In this document: piece after piece, positions 1 to 11,116 of the stretch
Position numbering within the stretch: the stretch's first letter is position 1
Layout: each line of letters starts with the position of its first letter
NCBI GenBank assembly: GCA_012934845.2
Contig: WNNJ02003278.1
Span: 1-64,000, forward strand
Direction of reading: 5' to 3'
Length of the DNA: 64,000 nt
Origin: Pomphorhynchus laevis
Taxonomy: Eukaryota > Acanthocephala > Palaeacanthocephala > Echinorhynchida > Pomphorhynchidae
Made by a program: the position numbers and the translations under genes
Notes under the pieces: model-generated
The model's database searches: none
What the model saw: the letters and a program-made list of their open reading frames with translations, nothing else
What the model was told of the DNA's origin: nothing

Positions 1-50
1 CACAAGGCGCAAGCCGAATGGTGATCAAGGCGCAAGCCGAAACGTAATAA
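1..50 (+). mobile_element. Penelope-like element, 3' tail fragment
   Basis: Two copies of a short GGC-GCAA-GCC hairpin occur, the second followed by GAAACGT. The same hairpin plus GAAAC motif closes Penelope-like copies with recognisable coding sequence at 13,031-13,053 and 17,325-17,352, so this is read as the tail of an element lying mostly outside the window. No coding sequence is visible here. Confidence 0.4.
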
Positions 51-92
51 ATATTTTATTTTATTGTTCTTCTGCTGCTTATTTACATATGG

Positions 93-96
<4 letters not shown>

Positions 97-165
<69 letters not shown>
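97..165. repeat. (TA)n microsatellite
   Basis: About 33 uninterrupted TA dinucleotides. Similar tracts flank ribozyme-bearing units at 9,581, 9,768, 10,451 and 58,386. Confidence 0.95.
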
Positions 166-170
<5 letters not shown>

Positions 171-2326
171 ATCGATATCTACTGATGTATAGATAATATA
201 TGTATTGATATATATATGTAAAATATCACCAAAAGAAAAAACGAGTATTTTATTATTCAGATATTTCAGTTTCTGTATGACACAAAAATTCTGTTCAATC
301 GTATAGTTAATGATTTTACTTTCGTCTTTAAAAATATATATAATTGGAAACAATAACGAATTAAGAATCATTCAAAAAATCTGATTTTTATTATAGCAAC
401 GATGATTATATTCTTTGTGGATTTAAAAAATATGACATTTCAGTGATTATTCAGTGATTATTACGGATGCTACGGTACTATTTAATTTTATTTCATACAT
501 GCACAAACATTACGTAAATTAAAACAATCAATAAATCATTTGCTTTGTAATTAAAACATAATTACATTGCGAAAGTTATGTGTGATCAATGAATGATATA
601 ATATTTTTGACGTAAAGCTTTAAATATTTAATTTTATGAATAATATATATTGTCAATTTTGTTTTTAATAAATAGATGTATTTTTTAATTTTATCATTTT
701 ATGAATGAAATCTGTTTTAGAGTAATAGAACAATTTGAAGATACATTTGATAGCTATGCAATATTCAATTCTATTAATCGAATAAGATGGCTGTATGTAA
801 ATCAATGTTTGATGTTATTTGCAGAACAATTAAAATATTTCAAAGTGATTTTCCGCTTAACATCTTTTTTAGTTCTATACAATCGATACTTACTAAAAGT
901 AATGATTCCGGCCTTTTATTTTAATTGATCCTTTAAAAAATTGATTGATCCTTGAAATAGTATAAATTTTAATCCTGCAAACGACATAAATAATCTAGCA
1001 TTTATTTTTTATTAAATTTTGATTAATATAACGCAATATAAATGACAACATGTTCATTTCTTTAAATAAGTAGCAAGTAGTGGCTAGTCACGTAATCGAG
1101 ATTAAGATCCTAATTAATTATTATTCACTAATTAATAATATTAATATTAGATAATATTAAATATTATTTGTTTCTATAATTATGATATTTATAACATTTT
1201 TTATTGTTAAGCTGGTATAATATCCTTTAGGTATCTGAAAATGCTGAGTTTATTTTAAGCAAATTTATAGATGCTTTATAACCGTAACAATTTAATGTTT
1301 TGCAGAAATCAAATTAATTTCTACTACAAAAGTTGTATGATATAGTCAAAGTTATTAACATTAAATATTAATTTAAATATTAAATTATTTAGTATTTAAA
1401 TAATTTGATATTTAAGCAATTTAAAAGTATTACATAATATTTTAAAATTCAAATAATTTAATTTTAATTTAGTTGCGCGAATCATATCTAAATTGAATAG
1501 TAAAATAAGTTATAAAGGTTAAGTAATTAGATAATTTAAATTCTGAAATGTACATCACATTTAATATATTGCTCATTGTCTTAATGCTAAGAATTTAATT
1601 AAATATATTTTTTAGTTGTATGTTATAAACTCTTTAAAACTTTTGGTTTAATGATAGTTTATAAGATAAAAAAAATCATTTAAAATGTTTCAATATTTAA
1701 AAGATATAATATTTAAATGTTTTAAATACTCAATTTAAAAGTTAGCAATGTAAATAACTTAATTTCGATTTGTTGATATGAATCTAGTTATAGCTAAATT
1801 GAATTAGTAATTTATGTTTTTTATTAATATGCGTCTAATTATTATTTAATATGTTTTATAAATATATTTTCAATAAATGTACTGATATTATCAGTGTACA
1901 AAAATCGTAGATAATTTTCATAAAATAAAATAATTAATCTTTTTATTTTTTATTTTTTAAAATATATTGATTAATCACTATTTTAATTTACCTATCGAAT
2001 TTTATTGACAAATTAATAAATAATCAATACAATTTTAAATAATAACAAAATTGAAATAGTTTTGAAAGAATTTAACCTGATTATTAATCTGTTTATTTAT
2101 CTGATTATTATTAATTCGATTATTTATCTGATTATTATTAGCTATTGAACAGCAATATAAACAGTGAATATTCCTGTTTAATAACTTTTGTATTTAATAT
2201 CTATTATCGAATAGAAAATTGCTATATCTTTCACATTTCATAAAATGTAATTCGATTATATGTGATCTCTTGAATTTCTTTATTTCAGAAATTTTTATAT
2301 TTTATGCTAATATTTTTTTATTTTAG
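166..2326. other. AT-rich stretch, no gene recognised
   Basis: Very AT-rich sequence with long runs of A/T words. One short open frame at 701-928 (75 codons) resembles no family I know and has host-intron base composition. It may be intron or upstream flank of the leucine-rich-repeat gene that becomes visible at 2,327. Confidence 0.5.
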
Positions 2327-5300
2327 ATCTATTAAAAATGGAATAATTACATCCAACAGAATTCCATACTTCGGGTTCTTGAACAAACTTCAAAAATTGT
2401 AAGTTGCTGGTTTATTTATTATTATTAATAATAATTTAAATAAGTTTAAAATTATTAAAATATTTAAACTTTCAATTAAAAATATATGTGCTAAGATGAC
2501 TTCCATTTTTCTTTTCCCGCAAATAGACATTTACGAAATATCACAAGTGTTCACAGTGAAATATTTGGCTTTGTGCCGTATCTTAAAAGTCTGTAAGTAA
2601 ACCGTTTAGTTTGAAATATTTTAAAATATTTTTATGTTTGATTGAACTGTCAAATGCATTTTAAGCATTAGAATAAGTTCAATAGTTTAATATTTATAGT
2701 TTTTTAACATTTCAATAATTTCCGCAGGGCCCAAATGTTGAGCTTTTCTGCATCTATTTCATAATTTGACTTTTTTGAATAGCGAAATCGTCGAATGCAG
2801 TTTGATTAAAGACTACATTGACCTCGCTAATAAAGGACACTTGCATAAAATGTGAGTATTTACTCCGTTTTAATTTATAACTTATTTTTAAATGCTAAAA
2901 AACATATTTTAACACATTTTAGATGCTAAAATATTTATTTTTCTTTATTTAGTAACATGTTATGAGATTTATCGATCCTGCACCCTAATTCGTAACCCTT
3001 CAAATGGTTTTTCGGATAAATGTTCAATTGTGAATTGGAATATGAATTAGACAATATTTTCTTAGTTTATTTACATTTGTAGAATGTCCGAGCTTTTACT
3101 TAAAGAGCACTATTAATTTAAGAATTTTGTAGATATTATAAATCGAGATCATTTTTTATCAACGTTATGAATTCTGGCTGAAAAAATTGACTGTCTTTCT
3201 GTAAATGAATGTTTTTGCATTTGTACGTAGCGTTTACGCTTACATATGACATATGTGTACGCTTACACACGTGTTCACATGTGCTTACATGTGCTTACAC
3301 ATGTGTTCACATATGCTTAAACATGTGTTCACATATGTTTACGCTTACACATAACATATGCGGATCAGCTGTATAGTTTTGCAATTGTTCAACGGTGGAT
3401 TTGATGACTAGCATTCACCGTGAAACGGTAGGCCTTGATAGATTTTGGAGCAGTCACTATCCATACACAATTAAAGAGGCACTCAATCTCCCCCACCAAT
3501 CCCTTCTTGAAGTGACTTCAGGAGCAGGAATTTACTGTCATAGATATCCTAAACTCTTGTGGGCAACTACCAGAAACCTCCAGAACCCAAATGCCACTTT
3601 CAACTCGTGTCTGCCAGCTTTCGACAGATAGTCATAGAAAAGAGATCGCCATTACAATGCTTCATCCACCCCATTTGATATTGCCGTCATTTACATCAGC
3701 CGATCCATATTTTTAGCAAAGAACAAAATCAATCACATGTTCGATCACATGTCAAGCTGCATGTTCAATCACATGCAGCTTATTTCGATTCAAAACTTCC
3801 TCATATTCATTTACAAAAAAGCGCTTGCGGGTAAAATCAGCGACTTTTTATGTAGGTGAAATTTAATCCTACCAGGTGAAGTGCATCGGTTTTGCCAAAA
3901 CAACAATCATCAGTTTGCTGTAGCTGTTTTTGACTTTTCTGCTGCTTTTGATCGCATCTCCCTTCCTTTTGTTATCTTTTCTCTCAGGTCCCTCAAGTTG
4001 TCTTCTTTTATTAAAACGGCCCTGATGCACCTCAGTTCTACTCAATTTCAGGTGTGCCCGATGTTCCCTACATTATCCAATCTAATGTCTTGCTACCTCC
4101 ATTGTTCTATTTAAACCTTTTAATCAATCAACACTTAGTGGCATACGCTGATGATACTACAGCCCTGTATAATGGACACAGGTGCAAATATGTAGTCTCT
4201 GACATCAACCGCATCTTTTTAAAATTAAAAGACCAACTAACCCCATCCAATTTTCTTCTAAACTCCTCCAAATCGTAGGTGGTCTTAAATGGCGCTCCGG
4301 TGACAAAGAGCAAATTAAAGAGACTAGCACTCACATTACTCTCTTCCATTTTGAATAAACAACCACTCCCAGTTTTTACACATCGAGTAAGTACCTGAGT
4401 TATCTTACTCGATGATATACAGATGAAATTCAATCATTACGGTTAAATGGTCTGCTAAATCAGACTTGAATAGATTCAAAGGTGTCCTGAAGAGAGCTAG
4501 GTGAGCTCTAAAACGGTACTAGCATATGTCCCTATTAGGGAATGCCCTGGCGCACCTTTGGTGCACCTGGGCAATCTCGGGATTAATCTTATTTTCTAGA
4601 GAACAGAGCAAAGACCAAGATTTCTTAAGCTCATCATGTCGAGACTACCTACTATCGTGCGTGGCGATTGGGTTCTCAGATTTGTGGCAGATCCTGAGTG
4701 GATCACTCAGAAAGCATCGCGTTGGTGTTTGATGGTGGAGCCAGATCCCTCCTCCATTAGATTAAAAGACGCCGTTTGATGAAGAATATAATGACTTTAT
4801 TAACTTATTTGTGCTTCGATTTATTGTGTTTTCTTTCATATTATGTACATGAAACGGTAAGTTGCATGTACGTTTGTCTAATCAAATCAGCTAACTGAGT
4901 CTAACTAAGATATACTTAGTTTAGACTTATCTTAGTTTAGACTTAACTTAGTCTAAACTAAGATAAACCTTTAAATGTTTGTAAACCTTCACATGAGTTT
5001 AAAGTATAGGTATGCAAACCTATACATGCATGATGTATGAATAATGCATAAAGGTAAATGACATATTATATCATATTGCCATGCATATATCAAAGTCTTA
5101 ATTTCAAGTTGTATTTTTATAATAGAACTCTGCATAAAACGGAAGTTGACTTTCAACCAGATAAATTCTGCTTCGGTAACTTACTTTTAAGGACTCTGTA
5201 AGTAAGAAATTTATGTAAATCAAAATCAATTTTCATCTTACTAGTAATATCAGCTCAGGAGGGATTACAGCTTTACCACGCAATGTGTTTAAGTACTGTT

Positions 5301-5707
5301 CGCAGCTTAAAAATTTGTAAGTACTAAAAACCATCCTGTTTTATAATCATAATGATTTTAGAATTCTGTCGTCTAATAAAATTACATTCGTTGACAACTA
5401 TTTTGAAGAATTTTATAATTCCAATTTACAGCTATTGTAAGTGAATTCTTAATTAAATCTCTTACGATTTCATATGCGAATTGCAGGCAAGTTTTGACAA
5501 AGAACAAATTTTTAAATGTTCATCTATTAATGAGCATCATTGTGTCTTTCTATAAATTGTTTTAACTTAATTTTATGTAAGAATAATTTTTTATATTTAT
5601 ACAATGATTTAAAAACAACGATATTCGTGGTTTAGAGATCTTTCAAACAATTTTATATCCACAGTTGATCTAAACTTTATAACGCAGCATTTGTTTCTTT
5701 GCAACAT
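2327..5707 (+). CDS. Leucine-rich-repeat protein gene (internal exons, one repeat per exon)
   Basis: Seven short exons each end at a GTAAGT or GTGAGT donor and begin after an AG: 2327-2398, 2527-2592, 2783-2851, 5126-5197, 5245-5316, 5362-5436 and 5636-5707. Each starts on the third base of a codon and ends after two bases, so all introns share one phase and the exons join in frame. Each encodes about one repeat, for example LRNITSVHSEIFGFVPYLKSL, NISSGGITALPRNVFKYCSQ and LDLSNNFISTVDLNFITQ, matching the L-x-x-N-x-I-x-x-I/L-x-x-x-x-F pattern. One-repeat exons of about 72 nt in a single phase are typical of LGR-type receptors and other extracellular LRR proteins. The repeats diverge from the consensus and I see no signal peptide, cysteine cap or membrane segment, so it is partial or degenerate. 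A possible last exon is 6027-6054 (splice AG, then nine codons and a stop). The 2.3-kb third intron holds a LINE. Confidence 0.7.
3221..3362. repeat. Degenerate minisatellite
   Basis: Irregular tandem array of words such as acatatg, gcttacac and atgtgttcac, with units of roughly 14-26 bp. It sits in the third visible LRR-gene intron just upstream of a LINE remnant. Confidence 0.7.
3395..4760 (+). mobile_element. APE-type LINE remnant, reverse-transcriptase part (copy a)
   Basis: Decayed 5'-truncated copy of the family best preserved at 40,140-43,990. Matching words are the linker around RFWSSHYPYTIKEALN, the motif-A region FDFSAAFDRISLPFVIFSL (about 3,935-3,990) and LVAYADDTTALYNGHR (about 4,136-4,185), which carries the catalytic YADD. 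These lie in different frames, so the copy has several frameshifts and stops. The 3' end resembles the end of copy b near 17,000. It lies in sense orientation in the LRR-gene intron. Confidence 0.8.
4899..4972. repeat. Short palindromic repeat cluster
   Basis: Repeated and inverted words of the type cttagtttagac and gtctaaactaag, able to fold into nested hairpins. Nothing else is recognisable between the LINE end and the next LRR exon at 5,126. Confidence 0.6.
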
Positions 5708-6199
5708 GTAAGTACTTTTTGAAATCAAGCGTGTGGAGAATAGATGTCTCATTATTTACTTGATAGTTACGATAAATTGTATTTGTAAAAGTCTTAATAA
5801 TTGTTTTTAAAGTTCAAAAGAAATTGTAAATTATATTCGCAACATGAGACTAGAAAGTTCAAGAGAAATTGTATTTGTAAATTATATTCACAACAAGAAA
5901 CTTTATTAAAGAGAAATAATTTATTATATGAAACGATTTTTAATTAAATTTATTTTTAATCGTTTTCAACATTTCGTTTTGCTCATAAATCGACTTAATG
6001 TCAAATTTTATTATCTTTGCGCACAGTAAGAGTGTATGGCGATCCATTGTGTAGTTACTACATTATCTTTGAACCCTGCAAAATCAGATACACTCAAGAT
6101 AATATCTAAGCATGCAATATAAAGCGTATGTTTACCGATCTGGATATTCAAAAATTGAAATTATATGACCAGAGAACTCGAGCTGGCTACGCCTTAATT
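5708..6199. other. Intergenic or intron sequence
   Basis: AT-rich. Apart from the possible terminal LRR exon at 6027-6054 I see nothing gene-like. A short repeated phrase (gttcaagagaaattgtatttgtaaa type) occurs twice near 5,815 and 5,860. Confidence 0.4.
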
Positions 6200-6750
6200 T
6201 TCTCTGAAAAACTACGCCATGCTGACATCTATCGATACGACAAAATCGGAAATAAATCTAGTAATGGAAGGACCGAATTATAAAATTTTAGTTGCATTTG
6301 AATTTTCTGATGTTGTATTGGGTGAAATAAGTTCCAAGACCCTTTGAATTGACAGTATTGCTAGTCTGAAAAATAGTTTTCACGTATTTTGGTAGTGCCT
6401 GGCCACAAATGATAGCGCATTCAGTTATGTATCTAAGATGATTAGCTCGGTTTGGATAAAGTTGCTATAGATTACTTGTTTCACCTACATAAATTGTTAG
6501 ACAATCGCAAGTCAAAAATATACAGAACTGTCATTTGTAAAGTCACCATGTATAGATTAGAGCGATATTCTGCTAAGGTGAATGGAATACACATTATTCT
6601 AACCCGTTTTCAAAACAAAGGCATCATCAAAATTTGAAGTTTCGCCCATTCAGCACAAGCTATAAGAAACGAGAATCAATCATAATATGATTCAGGCATG
6701 TAAACCGAGCAAATTCATACAATATCCCATACATTATGATTGGATTAAGT
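6200..6750. repeat. Dispersed degenerate segment (partner at 32,570-33,065)
   Basis: Long collinear but diverged similarity to 32,570-33,065, from the shared word acgctgacatct through the shared phrase around ctcggtttgga(t/g)aaag to the phrase catgtaaacc near the right end. No intact frame is preserved in either copy. It could be an old duplicated gene fragment or an unclassified repeat. Confidence 0.5.
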
Positions 6751-7343
6751 ATGGATCATAAAATAACGGTCCTTGACGAACCAAAATTCAAATGAAAACG
6801 GTATTAACCAAAACAAATTATAGTTTAAATAACTGGAGCGACATAGTTCAATTCACATTAGTTGACTCTGAGTATTATGTCTAATATATAGAAAACAAGC
6901 AGAGAAGCCTGAAAAAGATATCATCAAAGCGAATTTCACAATAAAAGAAAATACGATCAAATTTACAAAGTTTACATACATAAATTTGAATTTTGATATT
7001 TAAACTATACGGAAAACAGTAAATTATACAAAGCAAAAATATAACCATTATATGAATCACAGAGTTAAATTTTACGCATTCATTGAATTTAGTATTAATT
7101 ATTTATAATGTTGTTTAAATATAAATTTCGAAATTAGAGTAACAATTAAATTAAAATACTCCATAAGAAATTGCCGTCTTTATAAAGCATAAAATGAACC
7201 AAATACATTAAATGCTACGTTCTCATTTAGTGACACACTATTTTGATTAATTATGCTTTGTACGTTTTAGAGATCTAAGCAATAATCGGATTTACTATCT
7301 CAATCTGAGATTTGCTTATCCTTATAGCATACATAGCACAATA

Positions 7344-8690
7344 TCGATGTTGGTTCAATAATTCAAGTTTGTACAAATAGATGAAATGTATTTTAGGAAT
7401 CTATCTGGAAACAATGAAAGTCTGTATGCTGCATGCATCCGTACTGACAATAGCGAAAAGTAATAACATATAAGTAGCACTTAATTTTAATAGTCGTTAA
7501 CAAACTTAAGATATAAAATTTTAATTTAATGTCAGTTTTTGAATTATCTAATGACGATAAAGATAAACTCCGCGAAAAGCGACTACAATGGTATGGCCAC
7601 GTTATCAGCGCACACGAACACCATCCATGAAATAAAAACATCATCGTAACAGTATATGGAAAAAGACCGATATGAATACCCACATTGCGATGGATGGACG
7701 TTATAAGTCAGGATTTGATGTGTGCTAGTCCTGAAATCAAAGACGCCCTCGATAAAATCAAATGAAGGCAACTTTCAAAAGCAGCGGACCCCGTCCCTAC
7801 ACGGGAGAAACGCTTAAGGAAAAGAAAATATTTATTTAACTATTAGTTTTCATCATAGATTTTCAGGGCAGGTCATTCAATTTTAATAGTCGAATTAAAA
7901 TTAATAAAATTCCATTTAATTTTAATAGGCGTTAACAAACTTAAGATATTAAATTTCAATTACATGTCAGTTCTTGAATTATCTAATGACGACGAAAATA
8001 TTAGGTTTTAATTCTTACAATTAAAGAATCGGAGATTGATATATTCTATATAGACGATAAATAAATTTATAGCATAATTAAATTCATAACAAATAATTTA
8101 TATAAATTTATAACATTTTTACATTTCACAGATCAGTTTTCATTCTTCGGAGGTTGATGTATTCCTAAGTTTCAAACAATTATAAAGACAATTGAATTTA
8201 ACAGTCGCTAACAAACTTAAGATATTAAATTTCAATTTAATGTCAGTTCTTGAATTATCTAATGACGAAAAATTCTACTGCCATATTTATTTAACTATAG
8301 TTTTTTATTCCTAATATTGAAGAATCGGGGGTTGATATATTCTTAAGTTGATATATTTTTTATAAACGATGAATAAATTCACAACATAATTAAATTCATA
8401 ACAAATAATTTATATAAATTTATAATAAATTAATAACATCTTTACATTTCACAGATTAGTTTTCATTCTTAGGAGGTTGATATATTCCTCAGTTACAAAC
8501 GATTATAAAGTCAATTGAATTTAATAAAAATCAATTACATGCATTTGCTTAAAAAATAAACAAATTGCATTTAAATAAAATATCAACTACATACATTTAT
8601 TTGAATACATTTTTTTGAATGCATTTATCTATCCGTGTACCATAACAATCAACAAGCAGAACTCTAGAATACTAGCAAGTTAATAGTTTC
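7344..8690 (+). repeat. Dispersed repeat family A, copy 1
   Basis: About 1.35 kb, nearly identical to 19,481-20,790 and to the split copy at 35,610-38,180. It contains the C-terminal end of an RTE-like LINE (7,560-7,830) and three internal direct repeats of a roughly 55-bp phrase beginning gttaacaaacttaagata (about 7,495, 7,928 and 8,205). The right end carries the phrase accataacaatcaacaa that recurs in all copies. Confidence 0.85.
7560..7830 (+). pseudogene. C-terminal fragment of an RTE-like LINE reverse transcriptase
   Basis: Reading on the + strand gives the block KLREKRLQWYGHVISAHEHH, then VYGKRP, LRWMDVISQDL and ALDKIK. This is the typical post-RT tail of RTE/CR1-type LINEs (R-W-Y/F-G-H-V, then G-K-R-P, then R-W-x-D-x-I-x-x-D-L). 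It has in-frame stops and no upstream RT domain, and it is identical in kind in all three family-A copies, so it was amplified as part of that repeat. Confidence 0.65.
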
Positions 8691-8715
8691 CAAATAATTT
8701 ACGTATATCCCGTAA

Positions 8716-8849
8716 ATTATATGATTGAATAATCGTATAATTTATATATAAATATATAAATATATTTATATATATAATTTATATATATCGAAGTCCAGTT
8801 TTTTAGCAGATCATATGGATTTAAAATCAATCGTAGCCAGTTATATATA
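8716..8849. repeat. Left terminal inverted repeat of composite element
   Basis: Inverted match to 11,866-11,999. The inner half also pairs with 8,893-8,951, giving a local foldback. Confidence 0.8.
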
Positions 8850-8850
8850 T

Positions 8851-9556
8851 TGTTATTGCGAAAAATCGCTTGAAACTGTGGTCCAGGAGCCAAAGCTGGC
8901 TACGATTGATTTTTAATCTAAATTTGCTGCTAAATAACTGGACTTCGATCATCAGCTCCATCAGTATAATGTATCACTCCGAGACGATCCTAACCACCCA
9001 GCAGTCATCGTAAGTCGGATGAAGTGGTTAGGGTACGTTTCGACTGCTTTTGTGATAACTATAAAGACACCAGCAATTCCTCACGATGATATACGAAGCA
9101 CAGGTGCAGAAGCGTTTTTACTGGCTTGTTGCGTGTGTGGACCTTCTAATATTCTTTATATAAGGCACAAATGCGTATCCGTTGATTACGAGGACACTGA
9201 ATTTCTCACAGGATTCCTGAATGAATGCGTCATTTTATAAATTGTTATTGCGAAAAATCGCTTGAAACTGTGGTCCAGGAGCCAAAGCTGGCTACGATTG
9301 ATTTTTAATCCAAATTTGCTGCTAACTGGACTTCGATCATCAGCTCCATCAGTCTAATGTATCACTCCGAGACGATCCTAACCACCCAGCAGTCATCGTC
9401 AGTCGGATGAAGTGGTTAGGGCACGTTTCGACTGCTTTTGTGATAACTATAAAGACACCAGCAATTCCTCACGATGATATACGAAGCACAGGTGCAGAAG
9501 CGTTTTTACTGGCTTGTTGCGTGTGTGGACCTTCTAATATTCTTTATATAAGGCAC
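8851..9556. repeat. Tandem dimer, 392-bp monomer
   Basis: The block starting tgttattgcgaaaaatcg at 8,851 recurs at 9,243 almost unchanged through ctttatataaggca. The second copy is cut after about 315 bp. The monomer contains a 9-bp inverted repeat, cctaaccac and gtggttagg. Adjacent units of similar size in this element carry hammerhead cores. I looked for one here on both strands and did not find a complete core. Confidence 0.85.
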
Positions 9557-9578
9557 TAGTGTTTATGCCTCTTCATGA

Positions 9579-9580
<2 letters not shown>

Positions 9581-9640
<60 letters not shown>
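9581..9640. repeat. (TA)n microsatellite
   Basis: Sixty bases of pure AT dinucleotide between the 392-bp dimer and a hairpin. Confidence 0.95.
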
Positions 9641-9642
<2 letters not shown>

Positions 9643-9706
9643 TCGGATTTTAAGTCAAACCGGAAACACAAATCTTTGTGTTACGGGTTTGACTTAAAAT
9701 CCGAGT
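9641..9706. repeat. Near-perfect 66-nt hairpin between two TA tracts
   Basis: Arms of 20 bases (actcggattttaagtcaaac at 9,641-9,660 and its complement at 9,687-9,706) enclose a second stem, aacacaaa and tttgtgtt. It sits directly between two long TA tracts. Confidence 0.85.
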
Positions 9707-9764
9707 ATTAATATATACAAGTATCCGTCAAAGGATCCCGGAGCTGGTTTGAATAAATAATCTA

Positions 9765-9767
<3 letters not shown>

Positions 9768-9857
<90 letters not shown>
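9768..9857. repeat. (TA)n microsatellite
   Basis: About 90 bases of pure TA, ending where the ribozyme-bearing unit begins. Confidence 0.95.
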
Positions 9858-9858
<1 letters not shown>

Positions 9859-10449
9859 CATGTGGCAAAAAGCGGGCGAAACGAAAACGGTTGTGGCAAT
9901 GGCGCCGTTAGTAGTCAGGGTGCATGGAATTGGATATCATGAAGGAAAGATTTTGTAGCTGGTTTTCAATGCGAAAGTCACCTCGTGTGACCTAGCAACT
10001 ATTCGTTACATAAATAAGAATCCATCAAAGGATCACCAGTCCCGATTCCAATCGATCTTCATGATCTCATACGATAAAATCTATAATAAGCATGCCAGAG
10101 AAGCATCTCGGACAATGCAGTTTCTAGATATCATGATGGAAGGTTTCATATACTGTGTGAAATCTGGTAATTCTAGATTCGTAGCCTAGCACAGTCAAGA
10201 GCGCAAGCCAAGTACGGAGAGCGACAGCTCGAATCTCGGATGAGTCAAATTTCAAAGGGCGAAGAATTGGTAGTCAGCCTTCTGACGAGCCCGGGGCTAC
10301 CAACATGTGGCAAAAAGCGGGCGAAACGAAAACGGTTGTGGCAATGGCGCCGTTAGTAGTCAGGGTGCATGGAATTGGATATCATGAAGGAAAGATTCTG
10401 TAGCTGGTTTTCAATGCGAAAGTCACCTCGTGTGACCTAGCAACTATTC

Positions 10450-10450
<1 letters not shown>
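9858..10450 (+). mobile_element. Retrozyme-like tandem unit (445-nt monomer) with hammerhead ribozyme
   Basis: The block beginning acatgtggcaaaaagcgggc at 9,859 recurs at 10,303, so just over one full monomer plus a partial one is present. Predicted ribozyme cleavage falls after 9,916 (half core only) and after 10,361, giving a 445-nt monomer. A further copy lies at 57,970-58,386. There is no open reading frame. Small tandem non-coding units with type I hammerheads are the definition of animal retrozymes, thought to be mobilised by Penelope-like elements. TA tracts flank it on both sides. Confidence 0.7.
10277..10366 (+). ncRNA. Hammerhead ribozyme, type I (family R)
   Basis: All conserved core positions are present: CTGACGA at 10,282-10,288, stem II GCCC (10,289-10,292) with GGGC (10,319-10,322), GAAA at 10,323-10,326, and the cleavage triplet GTC at 10,359-10,361. 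Stem I is GCCTT with AGGGT (five pairs including two G-U). Stem III starts AC with GT, then an internal loop, then AACGG with CCGTT. The enlarged stem II loop is unusual. A second intact copy is at 58,144-58,233. Confidence 0.75.

Positions 10451-10523
<73 letters not shown>
10451..10523. repeat. (TA)n microsatellite
   Basis: Pure TA tract separating the 445-bp and 463-bp units. Confidence 0.95.
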
Positions 10524-10526
<3 letters not shown>

Positions 10527-10653
10527 TTCCTCATGAAGAGGCATAAACACAGGCAGCATTCTATATATCCTCATCAGATCAAGAAATATAACCGAATTAT
10601 TCTCGCAATATTCAAAGTCGCTACGTATGCCCAGTCATCTTATGTGTGACGAC

Positions 10654-10711
10654 AAACTTCACAACGGTATACGCGTTTCGCTCTAACGGAGCTCATCAGT
10701 ACTGTGACTTT
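10654..10711 (-). ncRNA. Hammerhead ribozyme, Penelope type (family P, copy 1)
   Basis: Read on the - strand: CTGATGA (10,699-10,693), stem II GCTC with GAGC, GAAA (10,679-10,676), then the palindrome ACGCGT and cleavage after GTA between 10,670 and 10,669. Stem I pairs GTA with TAC, then GTGA with TCAC after an internal loop. A very short stem III made from a self-complementary ACGCGT is known from Penelope hammerheads, which act as dimers. One mismatch each in stems I and II relative to copy 2. Confidence 0.65.
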
Positions 10712-11116
10712 AATAATCATCCATAGACACCTTAACACACGCTTAAACAGTGTTTAAAGCTCGAGAAACAGAACTACTTTTAATCTGAATCATCGGAGGG
10801 AATTTAGCATAAGCTCTGTGCATGGTAGTGACTATTACAGTTTAACCATGCATCAGGCACTAAATTCTTTTTTATAGAAATGCTGTTTAACAGGGACACT
10901 TAAAAGTGTGCAAATATATAAAATATAATTTGTTGTTACAACTGCCCTGGGACACTCACTGGTGTACTCATAAATATATCACTATGTTTTCCTCATGAAG
11001 AGGCATAAACACCAGGCAGCATTCTATATATCCTCATCAGATTAAGAAATATAACCGAATTATTCTCGCAATATTCAAAGTCGCTACGTATGCTTAGTCA
11101 TCCCATGTGTGACGAC

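Noticed and set aside
701-928. 75-codon open frame as a gene
   Set aside because: No similarity, composition equal to flanking AT-rich DNA, no splice or promoter support.
8851-9556. Hammerhead in the 392-bp unit
   Set aside because: GAAAC and GATGA words occur on the - strand but the boxes are altered and stem II does not close on them.
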